Part shown: in pieces, positions 1-5,765 of the stretch
How positions within the stretch are numbered: the stretch's first letter is position 1
How the letters are laid out: each line of letters opens with the position of its first letter
From: an uncultured Mycoplasmatales bacterium
Lineage (GTDB): Bacteria > Bacillota_I > Bacilli_A > Mycoplasmatales > Mycoplasmoidaceae
Length of the DNA stretch: 5,765 bases
Reading direction: 5' to 3'
NCBI GenBank assembly: GCA_910578525.1
Contig: CAJTRF010000050.1
Location: forward strand, 1-5,765
The notes under the pieces: model-generated
Told to the model about the DNA's origin: nothing
Seen by the model: only the letters and a program-made list of their open reading frames with translations
The model's database searches: none
Position numbers and translations under genes: made by a program

Positions 1-245
1 ATAAGGATGAGGTAGATAAACTGACAACCCACAAATTGAATAAGTTGTATCACATTAAAGGATACAGAATAACGAGAATCAAAAATATATTGATGTTGAA
101 AAAAGATTATGGTCCTGCTGAACAGCCTGAACCTAACAAGCCTTCAGAAAGCAAACTCAAAAATGATGTAGAAACTCTTAAAGAGAAGGTGAATCAAATT
201 ATTGAATTCCTGAATTCATCAAACGCATACAGTGGTTCAGCATAA
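1..245 (+). CDS. C-terminal end of an unidentified protein with a coiled-coil tail (5' partial)
   Basis: The frame is open from the left edge (first full codon at position 3) to a TAA at 243-245, giving 80 codons, so I read it as the end of a longer gene. An internal ATG at 93-95 would give a 50-residue product and is a weaker alternative. The visible tail has a basic stretch (KGYRITRIKN), then a Pro/Glu-rich linker (AEQPEPNKPSES), then a helix at bases 156-212. In that helix L, V, L, V, I and L fall at 4-3-4-3-4 spacing, an ideal two- or three-stranded coiled coil. It ends with a short Ser/Asn/Gly-rich tail. It converges on the ATPase gene with a 6-base gap. A terminal coiled coil after a flexible linker would suit an oligomeric virion protein such as a fibre, but this is speculation. 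I do not recognise the family. Confidence 0.55.
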   Translation, partial: KDEVDKLTTHKLNKLYHIKGYRITRIKNILMLKKDYGPAEQPEPNKPSESKLKNDVETLKEKVNQIIEFLNSSNAYSGSA

Positions 246-251
246 AGCGCT

Positions 252-1148
252 TCAGGTATGAAGTACCGTCTCACCACCTGAATTAACCTGAACTATCATA
301 TAAGGATGAGTATCCGGATTGTCTCTAAGAATTTGTAGAAGCTGGCAATATTTTTGGTAAAATTCATCAAATTGTAAATTGCTGGCTGATTGAGAATAGA
401 TGTAATGTAGTTGCTGCTTGTTGAAGCATGGAAAGATAAATAATGTCGTGATTTCATTTTTGATATGAGGTTTGATTCCTTTCCATCCTTGAATCAATAA
501 GAAGTAAGTAATATTTGTATGCCTACATCTTCTAAGTTGCTGACTGAAATAAGATTCCTCAGAAGAGAACAATTTACTGTTACTTATATCATCGAATAAA
601 ACAATAGTGTGTAAATAATCCCTATCAAAATTATTAATATGTAGCACATCAAACATTGCATATTTTTGGTCATCCATTATTTGGTCTTCTAAATTCTCTC
701 TTTTGATTAGATAATACAAATTTTTTGCAGATATCAATGTTTCAATAAATCCTTTTGCTTCTTTCTCACTTATTGTAACGTGAGGAATTTTGATTAAATG
801 CTTTAGTGCTTGGAAGCTTCTATCATTTTCATCACCATTCTTTGTGATATAGACAAGTAAGTGATGCGTGTTTATTAGACTTATTTTGATAATTTCTTCT
901 AAAGCAATAACAGTTTTACCTTGACCTTGTTTACCAACGATGACATTCACACTGTTGTACTTAATGTTTATATCAGGATGGATATCATTTATTAATGCAC
1001 CACCAATCTCATCTATGTTATCATTTAATGTATCATTTACTTTATCACGAATGAAATCTAATCGAAAGTTGCTAATCGGGCCTGTTAAGGCCTGAGATTT
1101 GCTGCTAGATGAAGTCGAAGTCATATCCATTATTGAAATTGTTTTCAT
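252..1148 (-). CDS. A32-like (FtsK/HerA-type) genome-packaging ATPase
   Basis: This 298-residue P-loop ATPase would power DNA translocation into a capsid. The Walker A motif GKQGQGKT is at residues 72-79 (bases 912-935), preceded by a hydrophobic strand (VNVIV). Walker B is TIVLFDD at residues 181-187 (bases 588-608), with the paired acidic residues D186/D187. A downstream block, LRRCRH at 205-210 followed by TYFLLIQG with Q220 and then N231, matches the sensor/Arg region of the A32 family, where RH and a strand ending in Q follow Walker B. The length fits Polinton and virophage ATPases, commonly about 200-300 residues. The first 25 residues are Ser/Thr-rich and probably disordered. It is the last gene of a minus-strand cluster, 21 bases after the 527-residue protein, and ends in TGA 6 bases from the converging left gene. 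All key residues are present. The family call is firm; the packaging role is from family knowledge. Confidence 0.9.
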   Translation of the reverse strand: MKTISIMDMTSTSSSSKSQALTGPISNFRLDFIRDKVNDTLNDNIDEIGGALINDIHPDINIKYNSVNVIVGKQGQGKTVIALEEIIKISLINTHHLLVYITKNGDENDRSFQALKHLIKIPHVTISEKEAKGFIETLISAKNLYYLIKRENLEDQIMDDQKYAMFDVLHINNFDRDYLHTIVLFDDISNSKLFSSEESYFSQQLRRCRHTNITYFLLIQGWKGIKPHIKNEITTLFIFPCFNKQQLHYIYSQSASNLQFDEFYQKYCQLLQILRDNPDTHPYMIVQVNSGGETVLHT

Positions 1149-1159
1149 CTAAAAATAAT
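1147..1159 (-). promoter_or_regulatory. Candidate gene-boundary motif before the ATPase
   Basis: Read on the minus strand this is ATTATTTTTAGAT, running into the ATPase start codon. Nearly the same string, with one extra G (ATTATTTTTGAGAT), precedes the next gene of the cluster at 2757-2770. In a 21-base gap it could be a promoter or initiator element, or mark the 3' end of the preceding transcript. AT-rich background makes chance similarity possible. Confidence 0.3.
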
Positions 1160-1169
1160 ATTAAATATC

Positions 1170-2753
1170 TTACTCACTTAGTTGAGGTTCTACCATTTGA
1201 TATTGTCCAGAATAATTAGATATAGTTTCATTAGTAATTGAAGCGATTAAATCATTTAATAGATTTTTCCTTGATGCACCTCCATCATTATGCAAATCAT
1301 GAATTATTTTTGAAACTGTATTATCAATTTCTCCAGCTGCTTTCTTTTTAATTATCTTTGCATCGCCTTCTGTATTGGCTTGATATTTACGATATAATGG
1401 TTCTAAAATCTTAGTTCGCCATAAATATCCAGCTGCTTTAGAGAATGCTCTCAACTTAATTTGGTCTGGAATAATCATGCCATTTTGTAAAATAAATTGA
1501 AACGCATCATTTTTAACTTCACCTAATACATATTTAACAAATCTTTGGTATGAAGATAGTCTCTTAGGAACTCTTAATGAATATCCACTCATATTATAAT
1601 CTAAACCTTCATCATTAACAAATTGTTTTGGTCTTTTCCATTTTTCTTTGAGATTACCCCATAATTCAGCATTCCCTTCATTAACATATTGAACATTCAT
1701 TATGTCATTCTTATATTGTGAAAGTGGATATTTCTTTCTTGATTCTCTTGTTGGATGTTCTTTATAATAATTATAAACTAAAGGATAGTTGCTCTTTTTT
1801 GTTGTATAACCGTTGACGTACATTGGTTCGCCTCTCTTGTTTCGAATAATAATATCAGGAATATTATCTCCATTAATATCATTGGTATGCAATGTCCATG
1901 GGCTTGATGGATTTTCTGCATTATGTTTATCAACCATTTTTTGAGCTCCTTGAGGTGAAATTGCATTTGAGACTCTTTTAACATCACGTTGTAAATCCAA
2001 AATGATATGCATTAAGTCATTCATTCCAATTTTTGAATGACCAAAGCCTCCTCCTATTCCTTTAACTAAATATCCATCTCGAGCTGCTTTAAGAACTTCA
2101 TTTAATAAATATGCTTTTGCTAAGTCTTGGTTACCTTGTGAGTTTTGTTGAACTTGCTGGATTGATATTGGGTTTGGACAATATTTATTATAGATATTCA
2201 ATAAATCTTGAACAGATATTGTATTAATAAGTAAATCCTCTAAAGGATTAATTTGCTGTGGTTGTTGCATTTGTGATTGAGAAAAGTTTGAATTTTGTAT
2301 TATGCTATTTCCTATATTATTACTTGTCATATTTGCAACATCCTCAATTAAATCGTCAGTATTATCTGAGAAAACTACAGGAGTATAATTTTTTAAAGGA
2401 TTCATATTAACACCAGTATTATGTGGTATGCTATTTCCTATATTTATAGTATCTTTTAAATTATTACCTGTCATATTTGTAACATCATCTACCAAATCTT
2501 CTGTTTCTTCTTGTTTAACTCTATTTATAAAAGTACCAATTGTTTCATCATTAACAACAAATCCTTCGTTATTAGCAAACTCGTATTCATTAAGGAAGTT
2601 CATAAGTGAAGATGCTAATTGTCGCCAAGCTCCTCTTCCATTTGGATTATTATCCAAGCCTGCGTTAAGTTCGTTGTTTAAACGTGTGTTTATTCGTGCT
2701 AAGTCTTGTGCATTTAATTTGCCACTAAAGTTACTAATAGCTATTCTAGGCAT
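1170..2753 (-). CDS. Unknown 527-residue protein with calcium-loop-like segment and internal repeat
   Basis: I do not recognise this family with certainty. Residues 1-85 look helical, with GRGAWRQLASSL near 39-50. Residues 85-172 are Asn/Gln-rich, low complexity and internally duplicated (EDLVDDVTNMTGNN and DDLIEDVANMTSNN). A glycine run (KGIGGGFG, 231-238) precedes the best-conserved-looking part: NDINGDNIPDIII (291-303, around bases 1845-1883). Its D292-x-N294-x-D296-x3-D300 spacing resembles the calcium loops of dockerin, EF-hand or FG-GAP repeats, and it is followed by a basic RNKRGEP and VNGYTTKKSNYP. Residues 395-515 are basic and helix-rich. There is no signal peptide, membrane segment or recognisable protease triad; the only cysteine is C192. 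The start is the first ATG, 17 bases after the TGA of the 82-residue gene. Its position between that gene and the packaging ATPase suggests a virion or packaging protein, which is inference. A TAA ends it. Confidence 0.85.
   Translation of the reverse strand: MPRIAISNFSGKLNAQDLARINTRLNNELNAGLDNNPNGRGAWRQLASSLMNFLNEYEFANNEGFVVNDETIGTFINRVKQEETEDLVDDVTNMTGNNLKDTINIGNSIPHNTGVNMNPLKNYTPVVFSDNTDDLIEDVANMTSNNIGNSIIQNSNFSQSQMQQPQQINPLEDLLINTISVQDLLNIYNKYCPNPISIQQVQQNSQGNQDLAKAYLLNEVLKAARDGYLVKGIGGGFGHSKIGMNDLMHIILDLQRDVKRVSNAISPQGAQKMVDKHNAENPSSPWTLHTNDINGDNIPDIIIRNKRGEPMYVNGYTTKKSNYPLVYNYYKEHPTRESRKKYPLSQYKNDIMNVQYVNEGNAELWGNLKEKWKRPKQFVNDEGLDYNMSGYSLRVPKRLSSYQRFVKYVLGEVKNDAFQFILQNGMIIPDQIKLRAFSKAAGYLWRTKILEPLYRKYQANTEGDAKIIKKKAAGEIDNTVSKIIHDLHNDGGASRKNLLNDLIASITNETISNYSGQYQMVEPQLSE
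2301..2501. repeat. Diverged direct repeat inside the 527-residue gene
   Basis: Two copies lie head to tail in the same reading frame. An 18-base identity (tatgctatttcctatatt) occurs at 2301-2318 and 2427-2444. An adjoining 39-base block at 2319-2357 matches 2463-2501 at 32 of 39 positions. The second copy has 18 more bases between the two blocks, which equals six codons (LKDTIN), so the frame is kept. In protein the copies are residues 85-109 and 133-151. This is an in-frame tandem duplication with later divergence. Confidence 0.85.
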
Positions 2754-2756
2754 TTA

Positions 2757-2770
2757 ATCTCAAAAATAAT
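2757..2770 (-). promoter_or_regulatory. Candidate gene-boundary motif before the 527-residue gene
   Basis: Read on the minus strand this is ATTATTTTTGAGAT, filling most of the 17-base gap between the TGA of the small basic gene and the ATG of the 527-residue gene. It matches the string before the ATPase (1147-1159) apart from one inserted G. The start context ATTAAATG is also shared with the 82-residue gene (bases 3017-3024). Its role is not known. Confidence 0.3.
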
Positions 2771-3019
2771 TCAATTATATAGATTCTTTATTGCCTTATT
2801 TAATAACTTTCTAACTTTCATATCACGTTCGTATTTAGCCTTTATAGATTTTATTCTCTTTTCATTCTTAATACTTTGGTTATTTAAAACCTTTCTATAA
2901 TAACCTAATCTCAAATTAATTAATCTTAATGTTTCTGTAGCAAATGTTCGTTTACTATATTTTGGTTTGGTTGGTAAATGCAACAAGTTTGGTTGGTCTT
3001 TTTGGTTAGATGTAGTCAT
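2771..3019 (-). CDS. Small, highly basic protein (82 residues), unknown function
   Basis: The product has 14 lysines and 7 arginines against 5 acidic residues, a net charge near +16 without histidines. The N-terminus is polar (MTTSNQKDQPN) with a Pro/Lys stretch (LPTKPKYSKR). From about residue 29 the rest reads as one long amphipathic helix with frequent Lys/Arg and Leu/Ile. There is no cysteine, so no zinc finger, and no membrane segment. It is the first gene of the minus-strand cluster leading to the packaging ATPase, 17 bases ahead of the 527-residue gene, and diverges from the integrase across 68 bases. The start is the first ATG of the frame. Charge and position would suit a DNA-binding core or condensing protein of a virion, but I recognise no family and this is inference. 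A small ORF could be spurious, but the tight spacing and strand agreement argue for a real gene. Confidence 0.7.
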   Translation of the reverse strand: MTTSNQKDQPNLLHLPTKPKYSKRTFATETLRLINLRLGYYRKVLNNQSIKNEKRIKSIKAKYERDMKVRKLLNKAIKNLYN

Positions 3020-3087
3020 TTAATTCTTTTAAATGAGAAAAATTTTGAATTATAAATGAACAAAGTTAAATAATTATATTTAAATAA
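3020..3087. promoter_or_regulatory. Divergent intergenic region between the minus-strand cluster and the integrase
   Basis: These 68 bases hold only 7 G or C. They separate two genes reading away from each other, so the promoters of both the integrase and the three-gene minus cluster should lie here or inside the opposing coding ends. A palindrome ATTTAAAT is at 3078-3085. On the minus strand a T-tract followed by CTCATTT lies 11 bases before the small gene's ATG. An in-frame TAA at 3085-3087 directly precedes the integrase ATG. No Shine-Dalgarno-like sequence is seen on either side. Confidence 0.55.
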
Positions 3088-4674
3088 ATGGATAAATTCT
3101 TATATCAACATCGAAATGAAATTATTGGTTCTGTTTTAAACAGTTTAGATAAATTCAATTATGAAACGTTTGAAAGAGAAGTAAAAGCATTAATATATAA
3201 CTATCTTGATGAACATAACCAATACTATTTTGATGAAGCAAGTGATAATGCAATTGACGAATTCTATCAATTCAATTATTTGATTTTACGTGATAATATC
3301 AAAGCCAAAGAAGAAGCATTTAAAAGAAATCAACAAGAATCTAGAATAAGAAATGCCAGAGATTCATTATTCGCAACAATTGCAAGAGCAAGTAAACCGA
3401 AAACAATTGGTGAAGCGCGAAGACTAAAGTATTTTAGAGCATTAATGGACATTGACCAAGAAAAAGTATATAGAGAATATTTAGATGAATATAAACGAAC
3501 TCATAAAGAATTACATGAAACAGTAGCTCATAAAGAAACATTTTCTGATAAGATTAAGAAATTCGTAATAGAACATCCAGATGAATACTTTGAATATGAC
3601 AAGTTTCTTAAAGTAATTAAAGATTGGCCGAAAGGATTATACTCAAATGAGAAATGCTATGAAATATATAAAAACTTATTTTATAAACAGCCTGAGAATA
3701 ATATTCAGATTGAACAAACTCCTATATCTGGTACTATAGGCTTCAAAAGTCCAAACAAAGTTAAAGCGTTGCTAGAAATTAATTCTAGAATGAAAACTAT
3801 CGACGAACCCAAATCATCATTCCCATTAAAGGATAATACCAAAAAATACCAATTACATAAAATGTCATCAAGAGACTCTTACATCATTGATTTGATGATG
3901 GTATATCATCTCTGTTATCTTGTAGCAATAAATATTAATACAAGATACCTTTATGTTAAACTAACAAATATTGAATTAGGTGAAAACAAATTCAGTAAAC
4001 GTGATAAGAAATCATCCAAAAGATACTTGAATGCGTTACGAGCATTGATAGACCAGGGAATGGTAGTTAGATATCTTTCTGGTGATGGTGAATCTGCCTT
4101 TAATTCAGCAGAAGCTCAAGAATTCTATATTAATAATGGAATTACTTTTAGAACAGTTCCAAGACAAGTGAATGGTGCATATCCTGATTTCATGAAGTCA
4201 GAACAAAGATTAGCCAATAAAACAAGTCCATTACATTCATCATTAGGGATTATAGATAGAGTAATTCGTACTTTACGAGATATGGCATATAATATGAAAA
4301 TCGGTATGATTACTCCAAATGTTATGGAAGATTTGGTTTTCCAATACAATCATGCCCCTCATCAAACTCTAAGTAAATATGCCGGATATCCTGTATCTCC
4401 TCAACAAGTTCAGAATGACCATGAATTAGAAAACTATATAGTTAGAAGAATATGTCAAGAGAATTATAACATAAAGAATAGTCCTGGATTCAAAATTGAA
4501 GAAGGTATGAATGTTAAAGTTTACAATGAAACAGATAAGATGCTGAAACGAAGAAGTATTATTCAACCGGGTGAGCACAAAATTATTGGATTTGAGAATG
4601 GATTGTATTTAGTAAAAAGTGGTAAAAATATACAGAAGCTTCCAAGATATCGTTTGGCTCATATGTGGGAATAA
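3088..4674 (+). CDS. Retrovirus-like (rve/DDE) integrase of Maverick/Polinton type
   Basis: This 528-residue protein would insert the linear element DNA into host chromosomes. The RNase H-fold core spans about residues 255-445. The first acid is D268 in YIIDLM, followed by the strand NINTRYLYV. The second is D333 in LSGDGESAF. The third motif, SSLGIIDRVIRTLRDM (384-399), aligns with the usual G-x-x-E-x-x-x-R-T-L block but has D390 (GAT at 4255-4257) where glutamate is expected. Then come YNHAPHQTL and YPVSPQQ, typical of the core's end. D333 and D390 are 57 apart, wider than the retroviral 35-residue spacing. Residues 468-528 (GMNVKVYN to PRYRLAHMW) look like a small SH3-like barrel. I see no chromodomain and no HHCC zinc site; residues 1-200 are charged and helical. 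The ATG directly follows an in-frame TAA, so the start is secure. It overlaps the converging polymerase gene by 16 bases. Confidence 0.9.
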   Translation: MDKFLYQHRNEIIGSVLNSLDKFNYETFEREVKALIYNYLDEHNQYYFDEASDNAIDEFYQFNYLILRDNIKAKEEAFKRNQQESRIRNARDSLFATIARASKPKTIGEARRLKYFRALMDIDQEKVYREYLDEYKRTHKELHETVAHKETFSDKIKKFVIEHPDEYFEYDKFLKVIKDWPKGLYSNEKCYEIYKNLFYKQPENNIQIEQTPISGTIGFKSPNKVKALLEINSRMKTIDEPKSSFPLKDNTKKYQLHKMSSRDSYIIDLMMVYHLCYLVAININTRYLYVKLTNIELGENKFSKRDKKSSKRYLNALRALIDQGMVVRYLSGDGESAFNSAEAQEFYINNGITFRTVPRQVNGAYPDFMKSEQRLANKTSPLHSSLGIIDRVIRTLRDMAYNMKIGMITPNVMEDLVFQYNHAPHQTLSKYAGYPVSPQQVQNDHELENYIVRRICQENYNIKNSPGFKIEEGMNVKVYNETDKMLKRRSIIQPGEHKIIGFENGLYLVKSGKNIQKLPRYRLAHMWE

Positions 4675-5765
4675 TTTGAGGGCTGAAAGTAGTCATCAAT
4701 AATTCCCTCTTGATAAAGTGTCTTTATCTTTCTCTCGAATTTTGTTTTTGTTGATACTGTCATGTTTTTGTTCATTTCGAAACATGGTTGACCTTTAGTT
4801 AAGTCAAAGGTCTGAGACTTCCCTTCATACATTGATTTGTATAAAGCTAATGGGTTGTTATTGAATTTCTTTGTTGCATATTTAATGCTATTTTGAGTAA
4901 GGCCTTTGCCGCGTACCATATAATCAATTTCTCCAGTTGAATCTTGAAGTTTATCAATGTACATCTTCTTCATTAAGAAGAATGATTCAATTGCTTTTGG
5001 CATTTCGTCATGGTTATTAATTGTTGGAAAATCTGAATGGAATTGTCCTAAATTAGAGCCAATTAAATCTCTTCCATACTTATTTTTGAATGCATCAATT
5101 AATTTAGGTAAATCATCGACTTCTATATGCATTGAATCTGTATCTTGATAATAGATATGACAGCCTAAGTCAAATGCTAAGCACATAACTTCGTTCATAA
5201 TTCTCTTTGACATACTGAGTACTTGAATCCCAAGTAAGCTAAAATTGAAATGCTTATCAATTGGCTTCTTTACACGTACGGCATGGATTTCGCTTTCTCC
5301 TAATTGAACTTCTTCAATAATTTTGTAATAATTCTTAAACATATATTTGTTTAAATCCTCTTCATTATCAAAATATTTCCAATCTTTATCAACTGGTTTC
5401 TCGATAGTTTTGCCATAACATGAATTCATGATTAGTTTATATAATTGCTGAAGAGGATTCTTTTGTTTCTTGTATTCTAATCTTTTATTGAAAATATGTC
5501 TAATGACTTTCTGAATTGTATCATCAGTTCCACTATTCCAATAATAACCTTTAATTAGTTCAAATTCTATTTTCTGAAAATTAATCAAATCCTCCAAAGC
5601 AATGTTATCGACTACCATCGTGATTGGTTTTGAAATATTATCATCATTCTTATTTAATCCTTCTTTAGTTTTCTGAACAATTAACGGAAATGCGTAGTGT
5701 TTGTTCACTTTTGTAATCTTAATTTCAACAACATATGCATCAACTGATTGAAGAAATTTCATATT
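4659..5765 (-). CDS. Family B DNA polymerase, protein-primed type, C-terminal part (5' partial)
   Basis: The visible 368 codons carry the second half of the palm and the thumb. Residue numbers count from the methionine at 5760-5762. Motif B is KLIMNSCYGK at 109-118 (bases 5409-5438), which binds the incoming nucleotide. Motif C is YYQDTDS at 204-210 (bases 5133-5153), with the metal-binding D207 and D209. A K-x-Y motif (KMY, 266-268, bases 4959-4967) and a following RGKGLTQ complete the set. The frame is open through the last base, so the methionine at 5762 is very unlikely to be the true start. Motif A (D-x-x-S-L-Y-P) and the exonuclease domain must lie to the right; Polinton polymerases usually have about 1000 or more residues. 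It ends in TGA at 4659-4661 inside the integrase end. No stop or missing key residue is seen. Assignment to the protein-primed branch rests on motif style and on the ATPase and integrase neighbours. Confidence 0.92.
   Translation of the reverse strand, partial: NMKFLQSVDAYVVEIKITKVNKHYAFPLIVQKTKEGLNKNDDNISKPITMVVDNIALEDLINFQKIEFELIKGYYWNSGTDDTIQKVIRHIFNKRLEYKKQKNPLQQLYKLIMNSCYGKTIEKPVDKDWKYFDNEEDLNKYMFKNYYKIIEEVQLGESEIHAVRVKKPIDKHFNFSLLGIQVLSMSKRIMNEVMCLAFDLGCHIYYQDTDSMHIEVDDLPKLIDAFKNKYGRDLIGSNLGQFHSDFPTINNHDEMPKAIESFFLMKKMYIDKLQDSTGEIDYMVRGKGLTQNSIKYATKKFNNNPLALYKSMYEGKSQTFDLTKGQPCFEMNKNMTVSTKTKFERKIKTLYQEGIIDDYFQPSNYSHI

Larger units (their letters stand above)
1..5765. mobile_element. Interior of a Maverick/Polinton-type element (or related virophage/adintovirus)
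   Basis: The window combines an A32-like packaging ATPase, an rve-family integrase and a protein-primed-type family B DNA polymerase. Together these are the diagnostic set of Maverick/Polinton elements and their relatives (Mavirus-type virophages, adintoviruses). Genes are intronless, AT-rich, on both strands, and separated by 6 to 68 bases or overlapping. No Shine-Dalgarno sequence precedes any start, which fits expression in a eukaryote. Neither end of the element is present: a gene runs off each edge and I see no terminal inverted repeat. The choice between an endogenous transposon and a free virus genome cannot be made from this interior segment. A trichomonad host is possible from the style of the integrase but is not shown. 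Confidence 0.85.

Noticed and set aside
36..245. A stand-alone 69-residue gene starting at a TTG at position 36.
   Set aside because: The frame is open to the left edge, and a TTG start is implausible in a eukaryotic element, so a 5'-truncated longer gene is the better reading.
245..252. The palindrome AAGCGCTT in the gap between the left gene and the ATPase gene.
   Set aside because: Only 8 bases, with no extended stem or flanking T-tract, so it does not support a terminator or a specific site.
2604..2639. A W-x-x-L-A-x-x-L pattern (residues 39-50 of the 527-residue protein) that resembles a death-domain core motif.
   Set aside because: Only a short pattern match without the rest of the domain; common in helical proteins and without contextual support.
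2428..2757. A 109-codon open frame on the + strand opposite the 527-residue gene, plus shorter ones at 1778-1987 (-), 4125-4349 (-) and 4957-5148 (+).
   Set aside because: All lie wholly or almost wholly within strongly supported genes, mostly antisense, and show no recognisable motifs; they look like shadow frames.
3017..3036. A TCATTT string on the minus strand 11 bases before the small gene's ATG, resembling the trichomonad initiator (TCA-Y-T-W).
   Set aside because: No similar string lies at the right distance before the integrase, the 527-residue gene or the ATPase, and a 6-base match is expected by chance in DNA this AT-rich.
4659..5762. A complete 367-residue protein starting at the ATG at 5760-5762.
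   Set aside because: The frame stays open to the last base and polymerase motif A and the exonuclease domain are missing, so this is the C-terminal part of a larger gene.
1..5765. tRNA or rRNA genes, CRISPR arrays, riboswitches, introns and terminal inverted repeats.
   Set aside because: None is visible on either strand. Apart from the short gaps described, the window is fully taken up by coding sequence.

Overview
This window looks like the interior of a Maverick/Polinton-type DNA element, or a close relative such as a Mavirus-like virophage or adintovirus, in a unicellular eukaryote. Three hallmark genes lie within 5.8 kb: an A32-like (FtsK/HerA-type) packaging ATPase, a retrovirus-like (rve) integrase, and the C-terminal half of a family B DNA polymerase of the protein-primed type. 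The DNA is very AT-rich. Genes are intronless and tightly packed, the start codons have no Shine-Dalgarno sequence, and TAA and TGA both act as stops. The integrase style (an IDLM first motif, a D-R-x-x-R-T third motif) recalls the Mavericks of Trichomonas vaginalis from memory. That host is a guess; the sequence alone does not prove it.

Layout, left to right. (1) The 3' end of a + strand gene enters from the left edge and stops at 245; its tail carries a short ideal coiled coil. (2) Six bases later a minus-strand cluster begins, read leftward from 3019 to 252: a small very basic protein (82 aa), a 527-aa protein of unknown function with an internal duplication and a calcium-loop-like segment, and the packaging ATPase. 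Gaps are only 17 and 21 bases. (3) A 68-base divergent intergenic region (about 10% GC) separates this cluster from the + strand integrase (3088-4674). (4) The integrase ends tail-to-tail with the polymerase gene, overlapping it by 16 bases. The polymerase runs off the right edge, so its exonuclease domain and motif A are outside the window.

Inferred joint working: the polymerase would copy the element by protein priming, the integrase would insert the linear copy, and the ATPase would pump DNA into a capsid. The 82-aa and 527-aa proteins sit upstream of the ATPase on the same strand and may be virion or packaging proteins, which is inference from position only. All visible reading frames are uninterrupted, so this copy shows no sign of decay here. 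No terminal inverted repeats, capsid gene, protease, RNA gene or CRISPR array is visible in the window.
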